Part shown: piece after piece, positions 34,788 through 43,482 of the stretch
Layout of the letters: every line of letters begins with the position of its first letter
How positions within the stretch are numbered: the stretch's first letter is position 1
Source of the DNA: Gluconobacter sp. P1C6_b
GTDB taxonomy: Bacteria; Pseudomonadota; Alphaproteobacteria; Acetobacterales; Acetobacteraceae
Assembly (NCBI RefSeq): GCF_018811945.1
Contig: NZ_JACRVU010000006.1
Location: 62,001-126,000, forward strand
Direction of reading: 5' to 3'
Length of the DNA: 64,000 bases
Translations under genes and position numbers: made by a program
The notes under the pieces: model-generated
The model's database searches: none
Told to the model about the DNA's origin: nothing
The model's input: only the letters and a program-made list of their open reading frames with translations

Positions 34788-35503
34788 CGCTCCTCACACC
34801 TGACCAGCTTGAAGCACAGCTTCGCCAGATCGGGGCCGAGCGGTACCACAACCGGCATCCGTTCCATCGCAAGCTGCATGACGGCAAGCTCGACAAGGCT
34901 CAGGTTCAGGCCTGGGCGCTGAACCGCTATTATTATCAGGCCCGTATCCCGGCCAAGGACGCGACGCTTCTCGCCCGCCTGCCGACGGCAGAACTTCGCC
35001 GCGAATGGCGTCGCCGGATCGAGGATCATGATGGCACGGAACCCGGAACGGGCGGTGTCGCGCGCTGGCTGATGCTGACGGATGGTCTGGGGCTGGATCG
35101 GGACTATGTGGAAAGCCTTGAGGGGCTGCTTCCGGCCACGCGCTTCTCGGTCGATGCCTATGTGAACTTCGTGCGGGACCAGTCGATTCTGGCGGCCATT
35201 GCGTCGTCGCTCACGGAACTGTTCTCGCCGACGATCATCAGCGAACGCGTCTCGGGCATGCTGCGGCATTATGATTTCGTGTCGGAAAAGACGCTGGCCT
35301 ATTTCACGCCCCGTCTGACACAGGCCCCGCGGGATTCCGATTTCGCGCTGGCCTATGTGCGCGAAAACGCCCGTACGCCGGAGCAGCAGAAAGAAGTCCT
35401 CGGGGCACTCGAGTTCAAGTGTTCCGTCCTGTGGACGATGCTGGATGCTCTCGACTACGCCTATGTGGAAGGTCATATTCCGCCGGGCGCCTTCGTTCCA
35501 TGA
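34784..35503 (+). CDS. pqqC: Pyrroloquinoline-quinone synthase PqqC
   Basis: A 239-residue helical-bundle oxidase catalysing the final ring closure and eight-electron oxidation to PQQ. RYHNRHPFHRKLHDGKLDKA, WALNRYYYQARIPAKDA and IEDHDG are characteristic, with active-site His, Arg and Tyr residues present. DYAYVEGHIPPGAFVP ends the protein. It is coupled by ATGA overlaps on both sides. Confidence 0.98.
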   Translation: MTLLTPDQLEAQLRQIGAERYHNRHPFHRKLHDGKLDKAQVQAWALNRYYYQARIPAKDATLLARLPTAELRREWRRRIEDHDGTEPGTGGVARWLMLTDGLGLDRDYVESLEGLLPATRFSVDAYVNFVRDQSILAAIASSLTELFSPTIISERVSGMLRHYDFVSEKTLAYFTPRLTQAPRDSDFALAYVRENARTPEQQKEVLGALEFKCSVLWTMLDALDYAYVEGHIPPGAFVP

Positions 35504-35790
35504 CGGAAGCCCCTCATATCGTGACGGAGGAGACGGTTCTCTCCTTCGCCCGCGGCCACCGGCTCCAGCACGATCGCGTGCGGGACGTCTGGATCGTGCA
35601 GGCGCCTGAAAAAGCATTTGTGATTGAGGGCGCCGCGCCGCATATTCTGCGGCTGCTGGATGGGAAACGCAGCGTCGGCGACATCATTCAGCAGCTTGCA
35701 ATCGAGTTTTCCGCCCCGCGTGAGGTCATTGCGAAGGATGTCCTCGCGCTTCTTTCTGAACTGACAGAAAAGAACGTCCTGCACACATGA
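35500..35790 (+). CDS. pqqD: PqqA-binding chaperone PqqD
   Basis: A 96-residue RiPP recognition protein that delivers PqqA to PqqE. The winged-helix layout shows in VLSFARGHRLQHDRVRDVWI, EGAAPHILRLLDGKRSVGDI and DVLALLSELTEKNVLHT. The length matches free-standing PqqD. It overlaps pqqC and pqqE by ATGA, consistent with fixed stoichiometry. Confidence 0.97.
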   Translation: MTEAPHIVTEETVLSFARGHRLQHDRVRDVWIVQAPEKAFVIEGAAPHILRLLDGKRSVGDIIQQLAIEFSAPREVIAKDVLALLSELTEKNVLHT

Positions 35791-36857
35791 CACTCCCTTC
35801 GCCGCCGATGAGCCTTCTGGCTGAACTGACGCATCGATGTCCGCTTTCCTGCCCCTACTGCTCCAATCCGCTGGAGCTTGAGCGAAAGGCGGCAGAACTC
35901 GACACGGCCAGCTGGACTGCCGTACTGGAGCAGGCGGCCGAGCTTGGGGTGCTTCAGGTTCATTTCTCCGGCGGCGAGCCGATGGCGCGGCCTGATCTGG
36001 TTGAACTGGTCTCCGTGGCCCAGAAGCTTAACCTGTATTCCAACCTGATCACGTCCGGCGTGCTGCTGGACGAACCGAAACTGGAAGCCCTCGACAGGGC
36101 AGGGCTGGATCACATCCAGCTCTCTTTCCAGGATGTGACGGAAGCGGGAGCCGAGCGTATCGGTGGCCTCAAGGGGGCGCAGGCCCGCAAGATTGCGGCG
36201 GCGCGGCTCATCCGCGCGTCCGGTATTCCGATGACGCTCAATTTTGTGGTGCACAGGGAAAATGTCGCCCGTATCCCAGAGATGTTTGCGCTGGCGCGGG
36301 AACTCGGTGCGGGACGGGTCGAGATCGCGCATACCCAGTACTATGGCTGGGGGCTGAAAAACCGCGATGCGCTTCTCCCCAGTAGGGACCAGTTGGAAGA
36401 ATCCACCCGTGCCGTGGAAGCTGAACGCGCGAAGGGTGGGCTTTCCATCGATTATGTAACGCCGGACTATCATGCAGACCGGCCCAAACCCTGCATGGGG
36501 GGATGGGGGCAGCGTTTCGTGAATGTGACGCCCTCGGGGCGGGTGCTGCCCTGCCATGCGGCCGAGATCATTCCGGATGTCGCGTTCCCGAATGTAAAAG
36601 ACGTGACCCTGTCCGAAATATGGAACCTCTCGCCCCTGTTCAACATGTTCCGCGGGACGGACTGGATGCCAGAGCCCTGCCGGTCCTGCGAACGCAAGGA
36701 ACGGGATTGGGGCGGATGCCGCTGTCAGGCCCTGGCCCTGACGGGAAATGCGGCAAACACCGATCCGGTCTGCAGCCTGTCGCCGTTTCACAATCTTGTG
36801 GAAAAGGCCGCGACCGGAGTGCCGGAAAAGCCCGAACTTCTGTACCGGCGCTTCTGA
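35787..36857 (+). CDS. pqqE: Radical SAM PqqA glutamate-tyrosine crosslinking enzyme PqqE
   Basis: A 356-residue radical SAM/SPASM enzyme that joins Glu and Tyr of PqqA by a C-C bond. The SAM cluster motif is CPLSCPYC with Cys18, 22 and 25. A FSGGEPMARPDLVELV segment follows. The C-terminal SPASM cysteines are in GRVLPCHAAEI, PCRSCERKERDWGGCRCQ and DPVCSLSP. It is the last gene of the operon and converges on the large secreted-protein gene 13 bases away. No pqqF protease is nearby, as in other Gluconobacter. Confidence 0.98.
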   Translation: MTLPSPPMSLLAELTHRCPLSCPYCSNPLELERKAAELDTASWTAVLEQAAELGVLQVHFSGGEPMARPDLVELVSVAQKLNLYSNLITSGVLLDEPKLEALDRAGLDHIQLSFQDVTEAGAERIGGLKGAQARKIAAARLIRASGIPMTLNFVVHRENVARIPEMFALARELGAGRVEIAHTQYYGWGLKNRDALLPSRDQLEESTRAVEAERAKGGLSIDYVTPDYHADRPKPCMGGWGQRFVNVTPSGRVLPCHAAEIIPDVAFPNVKDVTLSEIWNLSPLFNMFRGTDWMPEPCRSCERKERDWGGCRCQALALTGNAANTDPVCSLSPFHNLVEKAATGVPEKPELLYRRF

Positions 36858-36870
36858 TCTGCAGAGCGGG

Positions 36871-38985
36871 TCAGTTTGAGAGGCTGTTGTTCTGGCTGTC
36901 GGTCCATTTCGCGGCGGACGCATGCCAGTAGACCTCAACGCCCGTGATGCTGTTTAGCTTGCAGTCCGAACACCACAGGTGATTGCCGTCGGTTTCATTG
37001 GCGGTGGGCAGGGACGCCAGCGTGTAGGATGCCTGACGGATCGCGCCGCCATCCGCCGTATCCGTCGTTGTGCTCCAGTTGCCATGTCCGTCCGCATGCA
37101 GCCCTGAGAAATTTCCCGTCTGCATGTCTGTCGAGGAGGTTCCGCCGCTGCTGCGGAAATCGCCCGAGGCCTGAAGATGCACCGTTGCGCCGATCGTGGA
37201 GCAGGTCCCCAGCACAAAGCTGTTCGGCGCACACCATCCTGCATATAGACCGCTTGAAACCGTGGCGGGCTTGATGAACAGGGTGTGCCCGTCCTCGACG
37301 TAACTGTCGGCAAGGATATCAAGGCCATTGGAGGCCACAGCCAGACCGTCGCCGTTGACGCGGAAACCGCAATGCGACGCATATCCGCAGATCGACAGGC
37401 TGCCGTAATTGCCTGCGACATTCCATTCCAGATCAGCCTGTTTGGACCCGCCGGGATCGCCTACGGCCTGGGGATCGCCATCCACAGTGGGCCCCATGTG
37501 GACGACACTCTGCTCCCAGCCGGTCGGGGCTGACGGATTGCCAAAAGCATTCCACAGAACAAAACGCATCTTGTTGGCCGAACTGACCCACTGGTCCCAT
37601 TCCTGATAGATCTGGGCCGTGATGGTGGAAGAGAGAGACTGGTTTTTCGTAGACGGGATGGAGACATTGTCGCCATCAATCAGCCAGTTTCCGCTGCCAC
37701 CATCGAACTGAAGGTGGTGATTGATGTTGCCGCCCAGCAGGATCTGACGGCTGTCGGTTGTCAGGGCAGCGGGCTGGTTTCCCGCATTCATGCTGATGCC
37801 CTGCCAGTCGATGGAATTGGCGGGGGCGGTTCCATTGACGATGTTCAGATCAACCTCAAGTGGCGTGATCTGATGGATCAGGGAACGGTTTGAGGTGGAA
37901 GGCGTCAGGTCTCCCGCATCAAGATTGAAAAACCAGTTCTCGCTGAACGCGCTCCCCGCTGCCCCGCCGCCAAGGAAAACGGTCGGGGCGTTTCGCGCAC
38001 TCCATACGGTGTCGAGCGTGGCCGTCTGGGGAACCTGACCACCGGCACCCGTCCCGATCCCGGGAACGTCCCAGGCGTAGACGCTGATTGACGTGGCACC
38101 TGCTGCCGGCTGTGCGCTCACGAAACCCGCAAAAAGGTTCTTGAGCGGAAGCTGCCCGGTGACGGCTGTCGGCGTTAGCGCGGGATTCGGACTGTTTGTC
38201 GTGATGTACATGTTGGGGTGGATCTGCGCGGCCTGCGCTGCTGTCAGCGGTGTGGCGAGCTGCACGGATGTTGCCGTATAGCCTGTTGCCGTGAGGATGA
38301 GGCGTGCGGGCATGTTGCTGACGAGAATGCAGTTCGCAACAGTGTCATAGCCGCCAACGCCAACCACGGCACCTGCCCCCCTGCGGGGGTCCTGTTCGGA
38401 AATCGGATACTGCGAATTATAGACTGATCCGGTCATGGCCACGCCCATGCCACATCCGGTCGAATACGGGCCGTAAGGATCGGTCTGGACCAGAAGGGAA
38501 CGGGGCATATAGGTGCCGTTATTTTCCCCGGTCGCCATCTGGCCGCCAAAAAGCGCGCTTTCGTATCCTTGGGCAAAAACATCAACGGACTGGGCATTTT
38601 TCTGCCAGGTGCCCAGCCAGTCGGTTCCCGAGGTAAGAGGGCTCGTGACATCTCCCAGTGCGTCGAGCGCGGCCACGCCATTGGCCACACTGACGGCCGA
38701 TTTCTGGAGATAGTTCTCAAGAGTGCTGTCGGTTACGGCCGCCGCGCAGGGGACAGGATGGTTGTGTGCGTCCAGTCCACAGGCCTGCACCGAAACGGTT
38801 GTGGCATGCCACTGCCCGTTCAGATCCTGATAGGCTCCTACGGTGGGTTTGCCTGTCGCATCCAGATTCGAAGTAATATTGACGGTATGGTAGTGATTGT
38901 CGGTAGCGCGATAAGTCTGTGGAATTATATCCGAAGCCAGAGCCGGGCTGGACAGCAGCACACAAAAGAAAATAATTTTCTTCAA
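36871..38985 (-). CDS. Large secreted protein with phage tail-fibre-like character
   Basis: About 704 residues. I set the start at TTG (38983-38985). GAGGA lies seven bases upstream, and it gives the signal peptide MKKIIFFCVLLSSPALAS followed by DI. An earlier TTG at 39000 has no ribosome site. Segments such as VAALDALGDVTSPLTSGTDW and the end YTLASLPTANETDGNHLWCS followed by DCK...VEVYWHASAAKWTDS recall C-termini of tail-fibre proteins in acetic acid bacterial prophages. The middle is Gly/Ser/Thr/Asn-rich beta sequence. No other phage gene is near. I do not recognise an enzyme motif. Confidence 0.65.
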   Translation of the reverse strand: MKKIIFFCVLLSSPALASDIIPQTYRATDNHYHTVNITSNLDATGKPTVGAYQDLNGQWHATTVSVQACGLDAHNHPVPCAAAVTDSTLENYLQKSAVSVANGVAALDALGDVTSPLTSGTDWLGTWQKNAQSVDVFAQGYESALFGGQMATGENNGTYMPRSLLVQTDPYGPYSTGCGMGVAMTGSVYNSQYPISEQDPRRGAGAVVGVGGYDTVANCILVSNMPARLILTATGYTATSVQLATPLTAAQAAQIHPNMYITTNSPNPALTPTAVTGQLPLKNLFAGFVSAQPAAGATSISVYAWDVPGIGTGAGGQVPQTATLDTVWSARNAPTVFLGGGAAGSAFSENWFFNLDAGDLTPSTSNRSLIHQITPLEVDLNIVNGTAPANSIDWQGISMNAGNQPAALTTDSRQILLGGNINHHLQFDGGSGNWLIDGDNVSIPSTKNQSLSSTITAQIYQEWDQWVSSANKMRFVLWNAFGNPSAPTGWEQSVVHMGPTVDGDPQAVGDPGGSKQADLEWNVAGNYGSLSICGYASHCGFRVNGDGLAVASNGLDILADSYVEDGHTLFIKPATVSSGLYAGWCAPNSFVLGTCSTIGATVHLQASGDFRSSGGTSSTDMQTGNFSGLHADGHGNWSTTTDTADGGAIRQASYTLASLPTANETDGNHLWCSDCKLNSITGVEVYWHASAAKWTDSQNNSLSN

Positions 38986-39201
38986 AATTAAATTCCTCAA
39001 TTTTCAGGAGGGCAATGTATCGACCTTGGCCCGCAAGCATCGGGAAGGGATATATGGTGTATTTCATGATTGTTTTGTGAAGGGGAAAATATCCCTTCTA
39101 CATTAGGGAAATATAGCAAAAACTGCGTTCAATTGCAATTTTGTTGTGTTTTTCGAGTATTCCATCAGCGTCCGGGAGCGTCTCGACTGCCGATGAGGAT
39201 C

Positions 39202-39244
39202 ATCCCTGATGGTAACGGAAGATAGTCCGCAAACCATCAGGGAT
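39202..39244. terminator. Long inverted repeat after ribH
   Basis: ATCCCTGATGGT (39202-39213) is perfectly complementary to ACCATCAGGGAT (39233-39244), a 12-bp stem. It lies 11 bases beyond the ribH stop. There is no T-run, so the terminator role is likely from position but unproven. Confidence 0.6.
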
Positions 39245-39254
39245 CGGGACATGA

Positions 39255-39734
39255 TCAGGGCTGGCCGGGAACGTTGCGCAGGAAGGCCACGCTTTCGACG
39301 CAGGCGGCGGCGGCTTCGCGGCCCTTGTTTTCGGCATCCTTGCGGGAACGGTCCACGGCCTGCTGTTCGGTATAGGTCGTGAGGATTCCGAAGGCGATCG
39401 GCACTTCGGTCGCAAGCTGGGCCTGCATGATGCCGATGGTCGCGCCCAGTGAGATGAACTCGAAATGCGCAGTGTCGCCCTTGATAACGCAGCCGAGGCA
39501 GATCACGCCTTCATACTGGCCCGACTTCGCCAGACGCTGGGCCAGAAGTGGCAGTTCGAAAGCGCCGGGCGCGTCATAGACATCCACATCCGTGATGCCG
39601 CGCTCTTCCAGCCATTCGAGCGAACCGTTTTTCAGGCCGCCCGTGATGTTCGTATTGAAGCGGCTGACCACGATGGCCATTTTCGGCGCGGGCGAGAGAC
39701 GCAGGTCGGGGGCTACGGGGATGTGCTTGCTCAT
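39255..39734 (-). CDS. ribH: 6,7-dimethyl-8-ribityllumazine synthase
   Basis: A 159-residue protein with KMAIVVSRFNTNITGGLKNG, the substrate-binding PGAFELPLLAQRLAKSGQYE and VICLGCVIKGDTAHFEF, followed by IAFGILTTYTEQQAVDRS. It condenses the RibA-derived pyrimidine with dihydroxybutanone phosphate to give lumazine for riboflavin synthase. It is the last gene of the rib operon and overlaps ribBA by ATGA. Confidence 0.97.
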   Translation of the reverse strand: MSKHIPVAPDLRLSPAPKMAIVVSRFNTNITGGLKNGSLEWLEERGITDVDVYDAPGAFELPLLAQRLAKSGQYEGVICLGCVIKGDTAHFEFISLGATIGIMQAQLATEVPIAFGILTTYTEQQAVDRSRKDAENKGREAAAACVESVAFLRNVPGQP

Positions 39735-40984
39735 GCCGGCTGTTCCTGAAGGAAATGGCCCATCCGCGTGCGTTTGGTCGCAAGATAGGCGCGATTGAAA
39801 GGATTGGCCTCGATTTCCAGCCGCTCGCTGGATTTCACGTCAAAGCCGAAGCGGACCAGGTTGGATTCCTTGTCCGGATTGTTCGTCAGAAGGCGGAGCG
39901 CACTTACGCCAAGATGGCGCAGAAGATCAGCCGCTGCATCCCATTCGCGGGCATCGGCAGGCAGGCCGAGGGCCTCATTGGCCTCCACCGTGTCCATACC
40001 GTGGTCCTGAAGCTCGTAGGCGCGGATTTTGTTGGCCAACCCGATCCCGCGTCCTTCATGGCCCCGCAGATAGACCAGCACGCCGGACTCCGACGCCGAA
40101 ATCCGCTCCAGAGCCTCGCGGAGCTGCGCGCCGCAGTCGCAGCGCAGGGAGCCGAGCGCATCGCCCGTCACACATTCGGAGTGCAGTCGGATCAACGGCA
40201 CGCCCTTGGACGGATCGCCCTTCACCAGCGCGACATGCTCCACACCATCAACGGCACGGAAGGCATGGATGCGCAGATCATGACCGCCGAAAATGCTCGG
40301 CAGGGCGGAGTTCGCCACCATCTCGCCTGCGGGCGGGACGGGCGTGCAGATCAGGTCATGGCCCGCGACGGGCCCACGGCCATGCTCGCGGCACCAGTCC
40401 TGAAGGTCTGCGATGCTGACCACGGGCATGTTGTGCCTTGCCGCATATTTTCGCAGTTCCGGAAGGCGCATCATGCTGCCGTCATCGGCCATGATCTCGC
40501 AGATCACGCCAGCCGGTTCCAGCCCGGCCAGACGCGCAATGTCGATGGAGCCTTCAGTATGCCCGTTGCGGCCCAGAACGCCTTCCGGATGGGCGCGGAG
40601 CGGGAAGATATGGCCGGGCGAGACGACGTCGTCTGGTGTTGCGGCTGGATTGGCTGCGACGACGATCGTACGGGCGCGGTCGGCGGCGGAAATGCCGGTT
40701 GTCACGCCCGTTGCCGCTTCAATCGAAACTGTGAAGGCCGTGCCGCGTGGGTCGCGGTTGCGCGTGACCATGGGGGGCAGGCCAAGACGGTCCACCTGTT
40801 CGGCTTCCAGCGGCAGGCAGACCAGTCCGCGCGCCTCACGGACCATGAAGTTGATGGCTTCCGGCGTGGCGAACTGTGCCGCCATGACCAGATCGCCTTC
40901 GTTCTCACGGTTCTCGTCATCGACCATGACGACCATGCCGCCAGCGCGGATGGCCTCGATGGCGGCTTTCAGGGACGGCTTCAT
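39731..40984 (-). CDS. ribBA: Bifunctional DHBP synthase / GTP cyclohydrolase II RibBA
   Basis: A 417-residue fusion. The N-terminal ~200 residues are DHBP synthase, with VVMVDDENRENEGDLVMAAQ and HTEGSIDIARLAGLEPAGVI. The C-terminal half is GTP cyclohydrolase II, with zinc-site SECVTGDALGSLRCDCGAQL and RGHEGRGIGLANKIRAYELQ. Both active sites look complete. It supplies the two precursors of the lumazine ring. It overlaps ribE and ribH by four bases each. Confidence 0.96.
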   Translation of the reverse strand: MKPSLKAAIEAIRAGGMVVMVDDENRENEGDLVMAAQFATPEAINFMVREARGLVCLPLEAEQVDRLGLPPMVTRNRDPRGTAFTVSIEAATGVTTGISAADRARTIVVAANPAATPDDVVSPGHIFPLRAHPEGVLGRNGHTEGSIDIARLAGLEPAGVICEIMADDGSMMRLPELRKYAARHNMPVVSIADLQDWCREHGRGPVAGHDLICTPVPPAGEMVANSALPSIFGGHDLRIHAFRAVDGVEHVALVKGDPSKGVPLIRLHSECVTGDALGSLRCDCGAQLREALERISASESGVLVYLRGHEGRGIGLANKIRAYELQDHGMDTVEANEALGLPADAREWDAAADLLRHLGVSALRLLTNNPDKESNLVRFGFDVKSSERLEIEANPFNRAYLATKRTRMGHFLQEQPA

Positions 40985-41619
40985 GAGGCCACCTTTCCAA
41001 GGCTGGGGGAGAACCGCAGCAGGTTCTCGACATATTTGGAGAGCACATCGACTTCCACATCCATCCGGTCCCCGACCGACAGGGTGGACAGGTTGGTATG
41101 TTCCCAGGTGTGCGGGATGATCGTCAGGCCGACTTCGAATCCGGCCTGATTGCCGCGTGTGATGTCGTCATGCAGCTCGTTCACCGTCAGGCTGATGCCG
41201 TCGAAGGTGATGGATCCTTTTTCCACGACATACTGACGTAGGGCCTGCGGGACGAATACGCGCAGGGCATAGGAATCGCCGGCTTTTTCGACGCTCGCGA
41301 GGGTCGCCACGCCATCCACATGGCCCTGTACGATATGGCCTGAAAGGCGCGTGCTGGCGGCAACGGCACGTTCCAGATTGACGCGTGATCCGGTCTTTAG
41401 CTGATCCAGCGGGGTCCGGGACAGGGTCTCGCCGCTGAGATGAAACGTTGCCACGCCTGCCGCATCGAAGGTCTCGACTGTCAGACATACGCCGTTCACG
41501 GCCACGCTCTCGCCGAGTTCCAGATCGGGGAAGCCTGTCTCCACGGTCAGGTCCATTGCCCTGTCACGGACGCAAGCGGAGCGGACGGTTCCCAGACGCT
41601 CTATGATTCCAGAGAACAT
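40981..41619 (-). CDS. ribE: Riboflavin synthase alpha subunit
   Basis: A 212-residue protein made of two lumazine-binding repeats. It begins MFSGIIERLGTVRS and contains SVAVNGVCLTVETF in repeat 1 and GHIVQGHVDGVA and GSITFDGISLTVNEL in repeat 2. It converts two lumazines into riboflavin and the pyrimidine. It overlaps ribD by 19 bases and ribBA by four bases. Confidence 0.96.
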   Translation of the reverse strand: MFSGIIERLGTVRSACVRDRAMDLTVETGFPDLELGESVAVNGVCLTVETFDAAGVATFHLSGETLSRTPLDQLKTGSRVNLERAVAASTRLSGHIVQGHVDGVATLASVEKAGDSYALRVFVPQALRQYVVEKGSITFDGISLTVNELHDDITRGNQAGFEVGLTIIPHTWEHTNLSTLSVGDRMDVEVDVLSKYVENLLRFSPSLGKVAS

Positions 41620-42635
41620 ACGTTTTCCCTCAGCAGTCGCAGCGGGCTCTCGTCCCGCGATTTCAGGTCGATGCGGTCAGCGCCCGCAGTTTTGTGAATG
41701 GTGAGCCAGTCGTCCCACAGCCCGGCTTCGGTCACGGCTGCCAGCAGAGCAGGACCGGCCTCGATCATCGCCCAGTTCACACCCCGCTCCGCCAGCATGG
41801 CGGGGATGGAGAGCAGATCGGAGCTGGAAATGACATCGAACCCGGCCTCCGTCATCTCGGCAACCCAGTCTGCCGGAAGGCGGGCGTGGCGGTCGCAGAC
41901 GACGAGCAGGCGTGGCGTGCGACCATCATGGTCAGGAACATGCCGGACCGTGAAGCGCGGACGGTCCGCCAGAACGGTGCCGACACCCGTGATGATCGCA
42001 TCCGTCGCCCGGCGCAGGCGGTGTGCGAGGGTGAGCGAGTCCGGGGATGTGAAGGTTTTCTGTCCCGGCGGCGGCACCATGGAACCGTGTTCGTCCAGCG
42101 CCTGTTTGACGCTGATCCAGGGGCGGCGCCGGACGACACGGCTTGCGAAAGGCGCCAGAAGGGCCCGGCAGTCCCGGGCCAGATCAGCCATGTCCGGCCG
42201 GTGGGCCAGCATGACCACACGCTTTCCACCGGGCATTTCGCGCAGTCGCGACGCCCCACCGGCAGCCTGCGGGTTTGGATCGGCCGCACCGATCCAGACC
42301 TCGCGGACAGGGCTGTTGCGCAGGGCCTCGCTGCATGGCGGGGTGCGCCCGGTGTGGTTGCAGGGCTCCAGCGTCACGAGGGCCACGCATGCCTGATCCA
42401 GCACACCTGCCGTCCGGGCCTGCGCCAGAGCCATGGCTTCGGCATGAGGCTGTCCAACGCGCGGATGGACGCCGACCGTAAGGATACGACCGTCCGCATC
42501 CAGAAGCGCACAGCCGACAGACGGATTGGGGGCCGTGGCGCCGAAAGTGTCGACAGCCTGCGCGATGGCCGCATGAAAGCCATGGCGGATCGCGGTCAGC
42601 GAAACTGTGTCGGAAAGGGTAGTCTGGTCAGCCAA
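41601..42635 (-). CDS. ribD: Bifunctional pyrimidine deaminase/reductase RibD
   Basis: A 344-residue protein. The deaminase zinc site appears as GQPHAEAMALAQA and TLEPCNHTGRTPPC. The reductase domain begins near RPWISVKQALDEHG and includes DAIITGVGTVLADRPRFTVR. It performs the second and third steps of riboflavin synthesis. The start appears to be TTG (42633-42635), without a strong ribosome site, as may suit riboswitch control. It is the first gene of the operon under the FMN riboswitch. Confidence 0.95.
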   Translation of the reverse strand: MADQTTLSDTVSLTAIRHGFHAAIAQAVDTFGATAPNPSVGCALLDADGRILTVGVHPRVGQPHAEAMALAQARTAGVLDQACVALVTLEPCNHTGRTPPCSEALRNSPVREVWIGAADPNPQAAGGASRLREMPGGKRVVMLAHRPDMADLARDCRALLAPFASRVVRRRPWISVKQALDEHGSMVPPPGQKTFTSPDSLTLAHRLRRATDAIITGVGTVLADRPRFTVRHVPDHDGRTPRLLVVCDRHARLPADWVAEMTEAGFDVISSSDLLSIPAMLAERGVNWAMIEAGPALLAAVTEAGLWDDWLTIHKTAGADRIDLKSRDESPLRLLRENVCSLES

Positions 42636-42756
42636 GTTGCGTCTTCTGGTCCCGTTACAGTCGGGACGCCCGCAAGGCGCACGCCGCCCTCAGCCGATAC
42701 GGACCACAGGCCGGGCAAAGGGCACCCGAACCTGTCCGTCACCGGACAAGTGCTGC

Positions 42757-42908
42757 GTTCTCTTCCATCCGGACTCTAACCGTCGGCCCCGGAGTCTCAC
42801 CGGATCTGCTTGTCCCTTCCGGACCGAAATCCGGAAGGCGCTCGCGGGCTGAGGCGGAGAAATCCGCCAATACCGCCGGTGGGGAATTTCACCCCGCCCT
42901 GAGAACGT
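42757..42908 (-). promoter_or_regulatory. FMN riboswitch (RFN element)
   Basis: On the minus strand it begins GTTCTCAGGGCGGGGTGAAA and continues CCCCACCGGCGGTA. It then has TCAGCCCGCGAGCGC, a variable stem with a CTTCCGG/CCGGAAG hairpin, CCGGTGAGACTCCGGGGCCG and GTCCGGATGGAAGAGAAC. All conserved RFN blocks are present. It lies about 120 bases before ribD and should reduce expression of ribD-E-BA-H when FMN is high. Confidence 0.96.
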
Positions 42909-43035
42909 CTTTGTTCAATGGAAACTATGGGACTGTCCTGCGGTGAATGACAAGTAAAAATCCATACGCCGCCTTTCACCTGAAGGAGAGGCTATCGGGA
43001 GGGATGCCAGAATCAGGGTGGAAGGAAGCACAAAA

Positions 43036-43064
43036 AAAGCCGCCGGTTGGAGACCGGCGGCTTT
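43036..43064 (-). terminator. Rho-independent terminator after the entericidin-like gene
   Basis: A 12-bp stem (AAAGCCGCCGGT with ACCGGCGGCTTT) and a five-base loop, followed on the minus strand by a run of seven T. It is placed 27 bases after the small lipoprotein gene. Confidence 0.92.
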
Positions 43065-43090
43065 GAAACCCCGAAAAGGGTTCAGGATGC

Positions 43091-43282
43091 TCAGTGCGTG
43101 GAAGCGTTCGTGTTGCGCTGGATTGCGTCCTGTGTCGCACCCGCCCCACGGGAGACGTTGTGGCCGATGGAACTCACATCCTGACCGGCACCGTGAACGG
43201 TATTGCAGGCCGAGAGTGAAACACCTGCACCGGACAGGAGCGCCAGAGACAGGGCAAGGCGTGCGATGGATTTGGTGGACAT
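43091..43282 (-). CDS. Entericidin-like small lipoprotein
   Basis: A 63-residue precursor with a lipoprotein signal, MSTKSIARLALSLALLSGAG then VSLSAC (lipobox LSAC). The mature part CNTVHGAGQDVSSIGHNVS is the entericidin EcnA/EcnB pattern. Family members are small stress-induced outer-membrane lipoproteins, sometimes described as bacteriolytic in enterobacteria. No antidote partner is adjacent. It is monocistronic, with its own terminator. Confidence 0.85.
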   Translation of the reverse strand: MSTKSIARLALSLALLSGAGVSLSACNTVHGAGQDVSSIGHNVSRGAGATQDAIQRNTNASTH

Positions 43283-43482
43283 AGGTAAAAATCCTCTAGA
43301 GAGCGTTTTGCCTTGTAAACGACATCCGATGACAATGGTTCACAGCAGGAAGAGAAATTTTTTCTCAGGTAATGAGCCTCTTGGACCGGGAAAATGACTT
43401 GATGCCGTTCTGACGCGGCTCATTCTGAACGACCTGTGCCGTCACGCGCTTTATGAAATGTTTTCCCCTGCTGTGAGGATCC

